Assembly (NCBI GenBank): GCA_964462515.1
Contig: CAYWXK010000003.1
Location: 62,001 to 126,000 of the forward strand
Source of the DNA: CAYWXK01 sp964462515
GTDB lineage: Bacteria > Planctomycetota > Phycisphaerae > Sedimentisphaerales > Anaerobacaceae
Direction: 5' to 3'
DNA length: 64,000 nucleotides
Below the pieces are notes generated by a model. The model searched no databases. It was not told the origin of the DNA and was given only the letters and a program-made list of their open reading frames with translations. Position numbers and translations under genes: made by a program. This document shows positions 42,130-51,147 of the stretch, piece by piece; position 1 is the stretch's first letter, and every line of letters begins with the position of its first letter.

Positions 42130-43242
42130 TTACTCAGCTTTCAGCCGGCGGCTCATCAGGTCGGCAATGGCAGCCTGGACCGGCTTACTTTCAAACAGCA
42201 CCTCATAAACTGCCTGCGTAATCGGCATCTCAACACCATACTTGGCAGCGAGAGCAACGACTGATTTGCAGGTAGCAATACCTTCAATCACCGATTCGGT
42301 TGCTCCTTGGGCCTGATCTAAAGTTTGGCCTTTACCTATCCTTTCGCCGAACGAACGGTTTCTCCCTTTTGGCGAGATGCAGGTTGTTACCAAATCGCCC
42401 AGGCCGGTCAATCCTGCGAAGGTTTGCGGTTTTGCCCCCATTGCGAGACCCAAGCGTGTTATCTCGGCAAGCCCTCTGGTCAGTAAGGCGGCCTTGGCGT
42501 TATTTCCGACCTTTATGCCATCTATAATCCCGGCGGCTATGGCGATGATGTTTTTCATAGCGCCGGCTAACTCAACCCCAACAACATCAGTATTGGTATA
42601 GACTCGCAGCCAGGGAACTCCGTCAGAAAAGATCTGCTGAATGTTCCTTGCCAGCGACTCATCGGTAGATGCTGCGCAGGCCGTCGCAGGGAGTTTGCGG
42701 GCCATCTCATCGGCAATAGTTGGGCCGCTTAAAACGGCGTATCTCGTCTTTCGTCTCTCGTCCCTCCTCCCTCGTCCCTCGTCCAGAATATCCGCAAGTA
42801 TCTGCGTCGGACGCATTAACGTTCCGTTCTCAATACCTTTGGCAACTGAGACGATTGGGACATCTTTGGGAACATAACTTTTTAGCCGGTTCCAGACACT
42901 CCGCATAAACTGGCAGGGCACAGCAGAAACAATCAGGTCGGCGCCGGCCATAATACGCTCATCATCCGGCTCGAAAGTGAGGGCTTTGGGCAGCTTATAG
43001 CCGGGCAAAAATTTTTTGTTCTCACGATTTTTTGCTATCTGTGCCAACTGCTTGCGGTCATAGCCCCACATCCTAACGCTCACTATCGCACCCTCCCTCC
43101 TGTCATTCTGAGCCCCCGTTCTTGCTTTCGCAAGAAAGCACGGGGGCGAAGAATCTCTTTTCTCAAAAAGCAGAATAGCCAGAACGGTTCCCATCCCCCC
43201 ATCGCCGATTATTGAAATCTTTTCGTATCTCGTTTTTCGCAT
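42130..43242 (-). CDS. gpsA: Glycerol-3-phosphate dehydrogenase (NAD(P)+) with two repeat-derived insertions
   Basis: Reduces dihydroxyacetone phosphate to sn-glycerol-3-phosphate for phospholipid synthesis. Core motifs are IIGDGGMGTVLAILL (~residues 10-24), VAKGIE (~135), AVLSGPTIADE (~169-179) and, with the catalytic Lys, LAGAMKNIIAIAAGI (~223-237). Length is 370 residues, about 35-40 over the family norm. The surplus is two in-frame segments, both repeat-encoded: residues ~29-48 (DSSPPCFLAKARTGAQNDR) and ~154-168 (EGRGRRDERRKTRY). The start is the ATG at 43242; upstream in-frame Mets lie outside the conserved fold. No frameshift or stop is seen, so the enzyme is probably active. Confidence 0.92.
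   Translation of the reverse strand: MRKTRYEKISIIGDGGMGTVLAILLFEKRDSSPPCFLAKARTGAQNDRREGAIVSVRMWGYDRKQLAQIAKNRENKKFLPGYKLPKALTFEPDDERIMAGADLIVSAVPCQFMRSVWNRLKSYVPKDVPIVSVAKGIENGTLMRPTQILADILDEGRGRRDERRKTRYAVLSGPTIADEMARKLPATACAASTDESLARNIQQIFSDGVPWLRVYTNTDVVGVELAGAMKNIIAIAAGIIDGIKVGNNAKAALLTRGLAEITRLGLAMGAKPQTFAGLTGLGDLVTTCISPKGRNRSFGERIGKGQTLDQAQGATESVIEGIATCKSVVALAAKYGVEMPITQAVYEVLFESKPVQAAIADLMSRRLKAE
42737..42783. repeat. Intragenic CTCGTCCCTCGTCC repeat in gpsA
   Basis: Seven or so variants of the words CTCGTC and CGTCTTTCGTC in a row, in frame inside gpsA, 15 residues. The same words occur at the gpsA start (TCGTATCTCGTTTTTCGC at 43224-43241). Confidence 0.75.
43101..43158. repeat. Intragenic GTCATTCTGAG...GAAGAATCTC palindromic repeat in gpsA
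   Basis: Begins TGTCATTCTGAGCCCCCG and ends CGGGGGCGAAGAATCTC, with a long hairpin in between (TTGCTTTCGCAAGAAAG). It resembles the GTCATTGCGAG...GGCAATCTT elements at 43422 and 54695. Encodes ~20 residues in frame. Confidence 0.8.
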
Positions 43243-43270
43243 ATCGCTTAATCTACTACGTTTTACTGCT

Positions 43271-43573
43271 GTGTTACGCAAAAATCGCAGAGAAAAAACC
43301 CTTTTTAATTTTTCATCTCAGCGTCCCCGGCGTCCTCTGCGGTTAATTTTTTCAAAGTTCACCATTCATAGCCGCGCATTAAATCAGCAATTCGCAGAAA
43401 TGTCAATTGTGTTGTTTGGAAGATGTCATTGCGAGGAGTCCCGCACCAATTGTGTGGCGACTCAGTTTTCAGGCAGAATTTTGGCTAAGACCCTCACGAA
43501 CAGTCAATCCCTCGACTCTGCTCGGGATGGTGAGCCTGTCGAACCATTGGTGCGGGACGACGTGGCAATCTTC
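43271..43573. repeat. Two intergenic repeat elements between hflX and gpsA
   Basis: 43271-43360 is a CGCAGAGAAAA...TCCTCTGCGGTTAA element, same class as 51062-51147. 43422-43573 starts GATGTCATTGCGAGGAGTCCCGCACCAA and ends in its complement TTGGTGCGGGACGACGTGGCAATC (outer arms pair; quoted parts overlap the arms only). The core holds a CTCGACT...GTCGAACC word. No gene lies in the 390-bp gap. Confidence 0.7.
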
Positions 43574-43633
43574 ATTCAGCTCGCTTTATGATTCTTTCAT
43601 TTTGCATATAACCACTACCAACTACGAACTTAC

Positions 43634-44947
43634 TTATGTCTGAATGATTTCGATATTTTCAGGGCGGAGTCTTTGGAGGTTCGGCAACTGATTTCGGCCA
43701 AGGCGGGCGTCAATTAAGACGGAACTATCGAGGTATTGCTCACTAATGACTGTCCCGTGCGCCCGTAAGAAACTTTGCACTTTGCCGTTTGATTGGCTGC
43801 TGGCGACACGCACTAAAACTTCGCCTCCTCTATATTTTACTGTAACAGCCTGGGCAAGATGTTCTATACCAAAACCTGTTTTAGCAGATATGCAAATCGC
43901 ATCGGCAAAAAGTGTCTGCAGCATTTCAAGGTCGCTTATTTTCCTGACAATATCAATCTTATTTAGAATTTTCAAAACCGGTTTTGCACCGCAGCCGATT
44001 TCCTCTAAGACCTTATTGACGGATTCAATCTGTTTTAAGACCTCCGGATTGGCCGAATCAATAATATGCAAAAGAAGGTCGGCATTGACCGTTTCTTCGA
44101 GAGTTGCCTTAAATGATGCGACTAATTGATGAGGCAAATTTTGCACAAAACCGACCGTGTCGCTTATTAGCACCTCAACACCTCTCGCAGGCATCCATTT
44201 TCTTGTTCTGGTATCGAGGGTCGCAAAGAGTCTGTCCTCGACAAGAACGCCGGCGTTTGTAAGTGCATTGATAAGCGTGCTTTTGCCGGCGTTGGTATAG
44301 CCGACGATACAGATTTTGAACATTCCCTTTCGAGCATCAATCTCGCGGATTCGGCGTTTGTCGATATCAGCAAGCTCACGCCTCAGGTCTATGATTCGTT
44401 TAGAGACCAGACGCCGGTCGATTTCCAGTTGCTGTTCGCCCGGGCCTCTGGTGCCTATGGCGCCGACCGCACCTGCTGCGGTTGCACCGCCTGCGCCGGC
44501 AAGGGTATCGAGGTGCACCCACATCCTGGTAAGCCTGGGATATGTATATTCAAGCTGTGCCAATTCGACTTGAAGCTGAGCTTGTTTTGTCTTTGCTCTG
44601 GTGGCAAAGATGTCTAAAATCAGCTCGCTGCGGTCGATGACCCTGGCACCGGTAATTTCTTCAAGCCCGCGAATCTGGGCAGGCGAGAGGTCGTTATCGA
44701 AAATCACGACATTAGCTTCGAAGCGTTTGACGCGGTCTCCAAGCTGCTCGGCTTTGCCTTTACCTATATACGTCGAGGGATTTATTTTGCGGATTTTCTG
44801 CTGAAATTTATCCACGACAACCGCACCGGCAGTTTCAGCAAGGGCAGTAAGTTCAGCCAAATCGTCCCCCCTCGAACCCCCAGGAATAGCAGCTACCAAT
44901 ATCGCCTGTTCTTTTCTAACTGTCAGAGTCTGACGCAATTTTTCCAA
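43634..44947 (-). CDS. hflX: Ribosome-associated GTPase HflX
   Basis: GTPase that splits or rescues stalled ribosomes. The N-terminal HflX domain contains INPSTYIGKGKAEQL (~53-67) and the glycine-rich linker GAGGATAAGAVGAIGTRGPG (~150-169). The GTPase domain carries G1 GYTNAGKSTLINAL (~213-226), G3 DTVGF (~258-262), G4 NKID (~334-337) and the SAKTG G5 motif (~360). The 437-residue length is normal. Located downstream of a repeat-filled gap and upstream of rpsU on the opposite strand. Confidence 0.94.
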   Translation of the reverse strand: MEKLRQTLTVRKEQAILVAAIPGGSRGDDLAELTALAETAGAVVVDKFQQKIRKINPSTYIGKGKAEQLGDRVKRFEANVVIFDNDLSPAQIRGLEEITGARVIDRSELILDIFATRAKTKQAQLQVELAQLEYTYPRLTRMWVHLDTLAGAGGATAAGAVGAIGTRGPGEQQLEIDRRLVSKRIIDLRRELADIDKRRIREIDARKGMFKICIVGYTNAGKSTLINALTNAGVLVEDRLFATLDTRTRKWMPARGVEVLISDTVGFVQNLPHQLVASFKATLEETVNADLLLHIIDSANPEVLKQIESVNKVLEEIGCGAKPVLKILNKIDIVRKISDLEMLQTLFADAICISAKTGFGIEHLAQAVTVKYRGGEVLVRVASSQSNGKVQSFLRAHGTVISEQYLDSSVLIDARLGRNQLPNLQRLRPENIEIIQT

Positions 44948-45116
44948 CTAAATCGCACCTCCTAAACTACTTATCTATTTTACCAAATTTACCTATATTA
45001 TACAACAAACCCCTAATATTAAGCAACCCTGCGGACTTTTGGGTCAGTGAGTCCTTTTTTAAGGAGGCCAAACAGGCCAATTCATACGCCAAAAATCGCC
45101 AATATACATTTTTTAC

Positions 45117-45145
45117 TTGAAATAATATAACACTTTTATTAGAGT
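45117..45145 (+). promoter_or_regulatory. Possible rpsU promoter
   Basis: TTGAAA, 17-bp spacer, TAGAGT, about 95 bp before the rpsU start. The -10 matches four of six consensus bases. Confidence 0.3.
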
Positions 45146-45240
45146 ATTGAAACAGACAGCTCTGACTGGCTAACTAAGATATAGTGTCGTTTAGTCATTA
45201 CTTTCAATATTGGTTTAAGGGTAAAAAGGTCTATCTTTTT

Positions 45241-45420
45241 ATGTTAAAGGTTAAAACGCGAACAGGCGAAACAGTTCAGCAAATGATAAGGAGATTTAAG
45301 AAGCTCTGTGAAAAAGAGGGCTTAATCAGGGATATGAAACGCATTGCCTATTACGAAAAACCATCGGAGAAAAATCGCCGGCGTATGCGCAAGGCCCAGC
45401 GAACAGTAAACCGCTACTAA
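45241..45420 (+). CDS. rpsU: 30S ribosomal protein S21
   Basis: 59-residue basic protein of the small subunit, beginning MLKVKTRTGETVQQMIRRFK and ending in the Arg-rich RRRMRKAQR tail. The start is the ATG at 45241, as the frame stays open for 19 codons upstream but S21 always starts near this point. It lies in its own transcription unit with a terminator just downstream. Confidence 0.95.
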   Translation: MLKVKTRTGETVQQMIRRFKKLCEKEGLIRDMKRIAYYEKPSEKNRRRMRKAQRTVNRY

Positions 45421-45439
45421 AACTCGCCATAGACTTTCA

Positions 45440-45484
45440 AGCCGGGCAAGCAAGTTATGGAAAACAGCTCGCTCGGCTTTTGTT
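45440..45484 (+). terminator. Intrinsic terminator of rpsU
   Basis: Stem AGCCGGGCAAGC/GCTCGCTCGGCT with ten of twelve pairs and a 15-nt loop, followed by TTTTGTTT, 20 bp after the rpsU stop. Confidence 0.65.
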
Positions 45485-45565
45485 TGCAGACGTAACAAAC
45501 CCACACAATCGGCCAAAAGTGTCTTTCTTTTCAACTGTAATCAGGACGCTTTCTTGACAATAGGA

Positions 45566-47050
45566 TTAGACAACCTGTGATTTGAGGTTAAACAACTGGC
45601 AGAATTCGACAAGATGCTGTTTGTAGTCGCCATAGAAAAATATCTGATGGAAGCCGGGGAAGCTCAAAACCTTCTGGTCGCCGTCAAACTTCACTCTGAC
45701 GGAAACCACGCATCCGCCTGATGGCGGCACGCTGACGTTGTCCACCACAGTGCCGGATGAAATCAATAATTCCGTTTTGGGATTTTGCCTTTCACCCGGA
45801 ACAAGAACATCGAGACAGGTTACTCGCTGGCCCTTACGCCAGATAGTCCGCGGCACGGCGTCTCTATTGCCGTGGTGATGCCTTATATCAAATGGCTCAG
45901 GCGGCTGGTCGAAACCATTCAGTCGCGTCGGGCAGGAACAATGCGCACCAATAATGGCATTATTGGCGGTATCGGCCACAGGGTCCTGCTGAAAGCCCGG
46001 GCGGTCGAACAAATACTGCACGACAATGTGCGAGGCCACTGCGCCATAATCTGCCTCACAAGCAGCTGGAATTCCATCATCGTTCATTCGCGACCAGGCG
46101 ATGCAAGGAAGACTCACCTTAATTTTTCCCAGCGCCCCCAGACAATCCATCGTAATCGCATCAGCGGCTTCTTTTTCGAGAATCTTTCCGGCTACGTAAT
46201 AACTCTTGAGCCCATTTATAACATCCTGACGGGTCGCGCCGGTTATGTGCCGAGCCTGGCGGATATAGCTATCCGCCATCGCCAGTATTTCTTTGCTGTC
46301 AGGGGTGCGGTTATATTCCTCGATAAATGTATTAACAGGCACGTGTCGCAGCGTAATTCCCAAATCCGCCATCGTTGAGTCGAACGTCTCAGCACCCTTG
46401 ATTACAACACAGCGTGCCCGGCGTATCCTGGCACCGGCCTTGAGCATTTTCAGGCCATAAACCGGCTGACTAAAATCGTCCGTTGAGTAAATAACGCAGC
46501 CGGGTCTATCGGCGAGATTTATTGTGTTAGTGGTAAAAGACGTGCCGACCGGCGAGAAAATAACAGTCGGAATTCCGGTATCGACCGCTTTGGCTGCTGT
46601 CGGCCAGGCGTGCTGCTGGCGGTCAAGTAATAACAAAATCAGTCCATCGACTTTAGCGGTCTTGGCTTCCACCAACCAGACATCTGCCTCGGCAACACTA
46701 TAAATGGGTTCTGTCCGAAGGTCTAATTTTATGCCCAGTGCATCGGCTGCCTGTGTCAATTGCGTGGTGTATTTGCGTCTCGCTGCTTGGCCATCATAGA
46801 CAGCGCCGGGCCACAGCATACCATAATCTTCTTTTCGCCGAACAAATGCTGCCTTAATAGTCGGCACATACTTCGATGCCGGCCCGCAGCCCCGTATAGG
46901 AGCTTCAGTAACCATCGGTTTCTTTGCAGCCGAAAGACATCCGGGCAACAGAACCGTCCCTGCAAACAGACCTGCTGAGCTGCGCAAAAATTCTCGCCGA
47001 GTGGAAATATGATTACAATTGCAATGTAGAGGGTATTTTCCCGAAGCCAT
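45566..47050 (-). CDS. Tat-exported L-fucose/arabinose-isomerase-like protein 1
   Basis: 494-residue exported protein. The N-terminal Tat signal has RREFLRSSAGLFAGTVLLPG (~19-38), whose LPGC could be a lipobox, before the mature domain. The rest resembles the L-fucose/L-arabinose isomerase superfamily: an N-terminal Rossmann-like part (~65-230) and a C-terminal part with ITMDCLGALG (~300), IPAACEADYGA (~325-335), AHCSCPTRL (~370) and IRHHHGNRDAVPRTI (~390-404). The CxCP and H-H motif pattern matches the putative metal ligands of the family. The substrate is unknown. The start is the second of two adjacent Mets (47050), preceded by AGGAG at a good distance. A paralogue lies at 53055. Confidence 0.7.
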   Translation of the reverse strand: MASGKYPLHCNCNHISTRREFLRSSAGLFAGTVLLPGCLSAAKKPMVTEAPIRGCGPASKYVPTIKAAFVRRKEDYGMLWPGAVYDGQAARRKYTTQLTQAADALGIKLDLRTEPIYSVAEADVWLVEAKTAKVDGLILLLLDRQQHAWPTAAKAVDTGIPTVIFSPVGTSFTTNTINLADRPGCVIYSTDDFSQPVYGLKMLKAGARIRRARCVVIKGAETFDSTMADLGITLRHVPVNTFIEEYNRTPDSKEILAMADSYIRQARHITGATRQDVINGLKSYYVAGKILEKEAADAITMDCLGALGKIKVSLPCIAWSRMNDDGIPAACEADYGAVASHIVVQYLFDRPGFQQDPVADTANNAIIGAHCSCPTRLNGFDQPPEPFDIRHHHGNRDAVPRTIWRKGQRVTCLDVLVPGERQNPKTELLISSGTVVDNVSVPPSGGCVVSVRVKFDGDQKVLSFPGFHQIFFYGDYKQHLVEFCQLFNLKSQVV

Positions 47051-47126
47051 CATAATCTCCTGTAAAACAAGCAAAGCAGTTGCAGTTGGTTACTTATTGA
47101 AGAAACTCACCTGTTTTTTTGCTGCA

Positions 47127-47226
47127 TTTACCCCGTTAGAAAGAAAGCCCTGTCTTTTAGGCAGGGTAAAATATTATAGTGAGGGTGGGGATTAAATCCT
47201 CACCCCAGCTTTCTAACGGGGTTTAC
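47127..47226. repeat. Second MITE-like element with ACCCCGTTAGAAAG ends
   Basis: Same terminal inverted repeats and interior blocks as 25284-25420, in inverted orientation and 37 bp shorter. It sits 77 bp upstream of the isomerase-like gene, on its minus-strand 5' side. Confidence 0.75.
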
Positions 47227-47566
47227 CGTGCGGAATATAGTAAGCGGCAGGAAATAAAATTTCAAGAATTTCCCCGGAACCCTCCGCAGTTGGTTGTGCG
47301 ATTCATCTTTGTCCGTCAGGACGCCACAGGAGTAGGTGGTTGTGTATATCGTCTATCGGTCGTGCTACTCGTTTCGTCAATCGGCTTACGGTTACGTCTG
47401 AAACGACGATTTACGTTTAACGCAACCGTTACGAGCTACGCAACCGCAACCGGTCAACGCAACACGCCCCAGTCACCTACAAACTCGAAGCTAAGCACAC
47501 CACACAGTTGGCATTATTGGTCAGGTTTCCAAATATTGTTTATTTACCTAATGTAATCACCCTGGC
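47227..47566. other. 340-bp intergenic region without recognised gene
   Basis: No convincing protein or RNA gene. A stretch near 47400-47465 is built from GTTACGTCTGAAACG and ACGCAACCG-like words in the same degenerate style as other intergenic repeats here. Confidence 0.4.
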
Positions 47567-49348
47567 TTAGTCCTGTGGTTTTTTACTGAATTCCGGCACG
47601 GGCCAGAAAACCGTATCGCCGTTGTCCCTCCATTTCTGGACTTGACCTTGCGAACCCTTACCCGATTCGCCGCCATTATCAGTAAAATCAGTGCCAACGC
47701 TGTAGAGAATGAAACTGTCATCGGTTTTTTTGTAAACCAACGGCTTGTTACTATATGGGTCTATCGGCAGCTCTTTGAGGTGTCCGGCAGTTACCAGCTC
47801 CCCAAGATTATCAGGATAGCAGCCTTTATCTCCTTCGTATCGCATCAAGGCAATTACAGCCAAGAGCGATTTGCTGCTACATTCATTTCGATAACCTAAT
47901 TCCACGCACCGAGCAAATGCCGGCTCCATAAGCTCGAGAAAGATATTGCCTTTGGTAATTTTTTTAATTTTTTCCTCAATGGCTATTCCTTCGGCTCGAA
48001 CGTGGCCCGGCGTCTTGAACTTGAGCACATCCCAATAGTCATAAAGCTGTTGTGTGGCCTTGTAGGTCTGCCGTTTGTCAGGATGGAAGAAAAGTATGTA
48101 ACCTTCCTTCTTAACAAAACTGCCAGCCTCGCAGATAAAGCCTCCAATCTCACAGATTTCATACCATACGCCCGATATGATCCTTGATAACCAATTCGGC
48201 TCCTGCTTTTTCGCAAAAGATGTGCCCTCGTTGCCTCCAGACAGGCCGCTTATTACCTGCACATCCGGAAAAAGTTCCGAAACGCGTTTAGGTATTATAT
48301 GTCCTCCGCTGAGTCCTCCTGTGAAGGACCTCTGAATTTCATCGAATACAAGCAATCTTTCACCTGCCAAATTTAACGTAAACTCCTCACCGGTAATCAT
48401 TTTTTCAAAATCCTGTTGCAATTTAGTCAGTGTAGCCAGGTCAACCTGATATACGTTAAGAATCTCGCATACCGTATCAGTAGCACGATTTTCTATGGCA
48501 AATCCTACAAGTTGTTCGACCAGAAAATGAGTATTTTTTAGATGCCGACCAAAGCAATAGCAAGCTTTCAAGTCGTCAAACGCGCTTTCATATTGGCCTT
48601 GCTGGGCGTGAAGCTGCGCACGCCATCGCAAGGCGAAGGCCAACGTGCGATATTCCAAGAGGTGAGGCATAAGAACACCGAGCATCCGGTCAGTCCCTTG
48701 CTTGTTTGCATACTCTTGCCAATAATGTGGTCTCTTTGCACCCTCAACAACCATTTTGAGAGCCGCTGTGTTATCAGCTATCCATCCCTCAATAAGATTC
48801 TTTTCTTCGGGAGTAATTTCATTGTACCTCTTGGACAGAACCGAAGAGACGTCACGCGGCAGTTCTTTAAGCATACCAACCGCTTTGAGATACAAAGGAG
48901 CCGCATTTTGATTTTCGTCAGTTGCAGGCTGGACTACGCGGTTAAGCTCGGCGAGGTAGTTGGTGGTGATAACGGGTCTACCAGTAAAAAACCAGACAAC
49001 GTAGATAACAAAACACACAATCAGCGCAACAATCACCTGAAAAGTTCTCACAACAACTGTTTGCCACAGCAGTCTGCAGCGTTTCTTGGCCCGGCGAAGT
49101 AAAATGGCAAGTAGTTTTGCATCGCCGAAGTCGGTTATTAGCTGCCGGGCTTTCTGCTCTCGCTCCTTGTCGGTCGCGCAACCTTTAAGCTCATCTTCAA
49201 AATGTGCTGACAGCTCAGCCGCAACCTCCAGCCGAACGTTTCGCCGATAGCGCATTTTTTTGATGATAAGTTTTATGTATTCTGCGGCGCAAGCCGGCAG
49301 TTCATCGGTCTTTGTTTCCGCTTGGTTTTTTATCTTGCTATGGGTCAT
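47567..49348 (-). CDS. HAAS-type membrane protein with pseudopilin-like C-terminus, paralogue B
   Basis: 593 residues. N-terminal ~75 residues form a HAAS/DUF1700-style helical domain (YIKLIIKKMRYRRNVRLEVAAE...FGDAKLLAILLRRAKK), then one membrane helix (~105-125). A large exported or periplasmic domain (~135-520) is unrecognised, and the C-terminus (~530-575: LKELPIDPYSNKPLVYKK, ILYSVGTDFTDNGGE) resembles the C-terminal calcium loop of GspG-type pseudopilins. Its start overlaps the stop of paralogue A by 4 bp (ATGA). Function unknown; HAAS proteins next to padR suggest a regulated stress or envelope system. Confidence 0.65.
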   Translation of the reverse strand: MTHSKIKNQAETKTDELPACAAEYIKLIIKKMRYRRNVRLEVAAELSAHFEDELKGCATDKEREQKARQLITDFGDAKLLAILLRRAKKRCRLLWQTVVVRTFQVIVALIVCFVIYVVWFFTGRPVITTNYLAELNRVVQPATDENQNAAPLYLKAVGMLKELPRDVSSVLSKRYNEITPEEKNLIEGWIADNTAALKMVVEGAKRPHYWQEYANKQGTDRMLGVLMPHLLEYRTLAFALRWRAQLHAQQGQYESAFDDLKACYCFGRHLKNTHFLVEQLVGFAIENRATDTVCEILNVYQVDLATLTKLQQDFEKMITGEEFTLNLAGERLLVFDEIQRSFTGGLSGGHIIPKRVSELFPDVQVISGLSGGNEGTSFAKKQEPNWLSRIISGVWYEICEIGGFICEAGSFVKKEGYILFFHPDKRQTYKATQQLYDYWDVLKFKTPGHVRAEGIAIEEKIKKITKGNIFLELMEPAFARCVELGYRNECSSKSLLAVIALMRYEGDKGCYPDNLGELVTAGHLKELPIDPYSNKPLVYKKTDDSFILYSVGTDFTDNGGESGKGSQGQVQKWRDNGDTVFWPVPEFSKKPQD

Positions 49349-51045
49349 TGCTCCAATTTAGGCTCATACTTGGGCACAGGCCAGAAAACCGTATCGCCGT
49401 TGTCCGTCCACTTCTTAGCTTCTCCATTCCTGTCCACACCTGATTCGCCGCCGTCATCTTTGAAATTGGACCCAACACTGTAGAGCGTGAAATCATCGCC
49501 TGTTTTTTTGTAAACGAGCGATTTGTCGCTGAATGGGTCGGCCGGCAGTTCCTTCAAGTATCCTGCTGCAATCAATTCATCAAGGTCTGCCGGATATTCG
49601 TTTTTCTCCAATCGCCACTGCCGAAGCGCTAGGACAGTTATCGTTGCCTGATGCAACACCTTGCCACGATATGCTATTTCAGAGGCACGGTCGATAGCGG
49701 GCATTATGATATGTATTAAAAAGAACCTGTATTTCGACAGTTTTGAAATCATATCATTGACGCCATTAGGGTCGCTAATGTGCCTTTGATAAGGACTCAT
49801 CTTAGCCCTTTTAACCTGGTAGTCATAAAGCTCGTTACCTTTAGCTATCGTCTCATCGCGGCCCGCGTGAACCATAGCTGCCGCTGTATAAAAAGGTAAA
49901 CGCCCCATTTTTATTATTGCCTCATCACCAGAGTCTGTAATATGTCCGAGATAAACCAGCTTATGTGGGACCAAGTGGCCTCCGCCCGGACCACCCTCCG
50001 TAAATAAATGCTGAACCACATCCAGAAAGCATATTCTTTCGCCTTCAACATTCATAAGCGGAAACGATTGCGGATAAATTTGTAGCAAACTCTCCTGGAG
50101 GTGTTTTAGGTCAACAGGTGATAAGTCTTTCGTTCCAGCAATATTCAGTATTTCCTCACAGGCCAAACTGTTGATAGCCAGTCCCACCAACTGTTCGACA
50201 AGCGTTCCCTTACCCTGCCAGTGACTGCCGCAGCGAACAATTGACAGACAGTCTTCTAAGGCCTGACGCGGCTGGTTTGCGTCTATCTGTACCCGTGCCT
50301 GCCATCGCCCAAGTCTTGCCAGTCCCCTTAGTTCAGCTAAATGAGGCAGTATGATATTAAACACCCACTTATCCTCATCTTTAGTATTAGGGCCATACTG
50401 ATATTCCCTGTAGCAGTATGATTTGGAACTGGCCTTGACAAATTCCTGCCAGGCAGATTCATTGAGTTCGACCCATTTTTTGATTTTTTGCTGCTGGTCA
50501 TCGGTAAGACTGCCAAGAGTTATGCGCCCCGGTGCAGTAAATTCATGCATATCATTCAACTCTTGATTTGGCTCGGTATATAGTGCTACCGCCTTTTCAT
50601 AGTGTGGCCAGGCGTTGTCTTCATCTTTAATCTGCGGCCTGCTCATCTGATTCCACACCGAGAGGTAGTCAACGCTTATGGTTGGCCTGCCGGTAAGAAA
50701 CCATACCGTATAAAGGCAAAATAGCAGAATCAGGACACCTATTGTCTGAAAAGTCCTTGCCGTTATGGTTCGCCAGAGAGGTCGGCATCGCTTCTTGGCC
50801 CGGCGTAACAAAATGCCCAGCAATTTAGCGTCGCCAAATTCGCTGATAAGCTGCCGGGCTTTCTGTTCTCTTTCCTGGTCGGTCGCACAACCTTTAAGCT
50901 CATCTTCAAAATGCGATGACAGCTCAGCCGCAACTTCCAGCCGCACGCTTCGCTGATAACGCATCTTTTTGATGACAAGCTTAATAAACTCAGTAACACA
51001 GACGGGTAATTTTTGTAAATCGCTGTTTTTTTCGTTACCTGACAT
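49345..51045 (-). CDS. HAAS-type membrane protein with pseudopilin-like C-terminus, paralogue A
   Basis: 566 residues. Layout matches paralogue B: helical HAAS domain (FIKLVIKKMRYQRSVRLEVAAE), membrane helix (~105-125), large domain and the pseudopilin-like end (LKELPADPFSDKSLVYKK, LYSVGSNFKDDGGE). The start is the ATG at 51045, with GGAGG eight bases upstream. The frame stays open 20 codons further, but that part derives from a repeat element. It overlaps paralogue B, so the two are coupled. The padR gene upstream is separated only by the repeat at 51062-51147, so all three likely form one operon. Confidence 0.65.
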   Translation of the reverse strand: MSGNEKNSDLQKLPVCVTEFIKLVIKKMRYQRSVRLEVAAELSSHFEDELKGCATDQEREQKARQLISEFGDAKLLGILLRRAKKRCRPLWRTITARTFQTIGVLILLFCLYTVWFLTGRPTISVDYLSVWNQMSRPQIKDEDNAWPHYEKAVALYTEPNQELNDMHEFTAPGRITLGSLTDDQQQKIKKWVELNESAWQEFVKASSKSYCYREYQYGPNTKDEDKWVFNIILPHLAELRGLARLGRWQARVQIDANQPRQALEDCLSIVRCGSHWQGKGTLVEQLVGLAINSLACEEILNIAGTKDLSPVDLKHLQESLLQIYPQSFPLMNVEGERICFLDVVQHLFTEGGPGGGHLVPHKLVYLGHITDSGDEAIIKMGRLPFYTAAAMVHAGRDETIAKGNELYDYQVKRAKMSPYQRHISDPNGVNDMISKLSKYRFFLIHIIMPAIDRASEIAYRGKVLHQATITVLALRQWRLEKNEYPADLDELIAAGYLKELPADPFSDKSLVYKKTGDDFTLYSVGSNFKDDGGESGVDRNGEAKKWTDNGDTVFWPVPKYEPKLEQ

Positions 51046-51061
51046 AATACAGGCCTCCACT

Positions 51062-51147
51062 TTTACACCGCAGAGGTTGCAGAGTTCACAGAGCTTTTTT
51101 AACAATTTATTTTTCTCTGCGTTCTTTGCGTTCTCTGCGGTAAATTG
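51062..51147. repeat. CGCAGAG-type inverted repeat within the padR-HAAS operon
   Basis: Arms ACCGCAGAGGTTGCAGAG and CTCTGCGTTCTTTGCG with an AT-rich middle. It lies between padR and the HAAS gene without breaking either. Same class as 43271-43360. Confidence 0.65.

Noticed and set aside
47179..47556. 125-codon plus-strand frame
   Set aside because: It starts inside the MITE-like element and runs through degenerate repeats, with no family resemblance.
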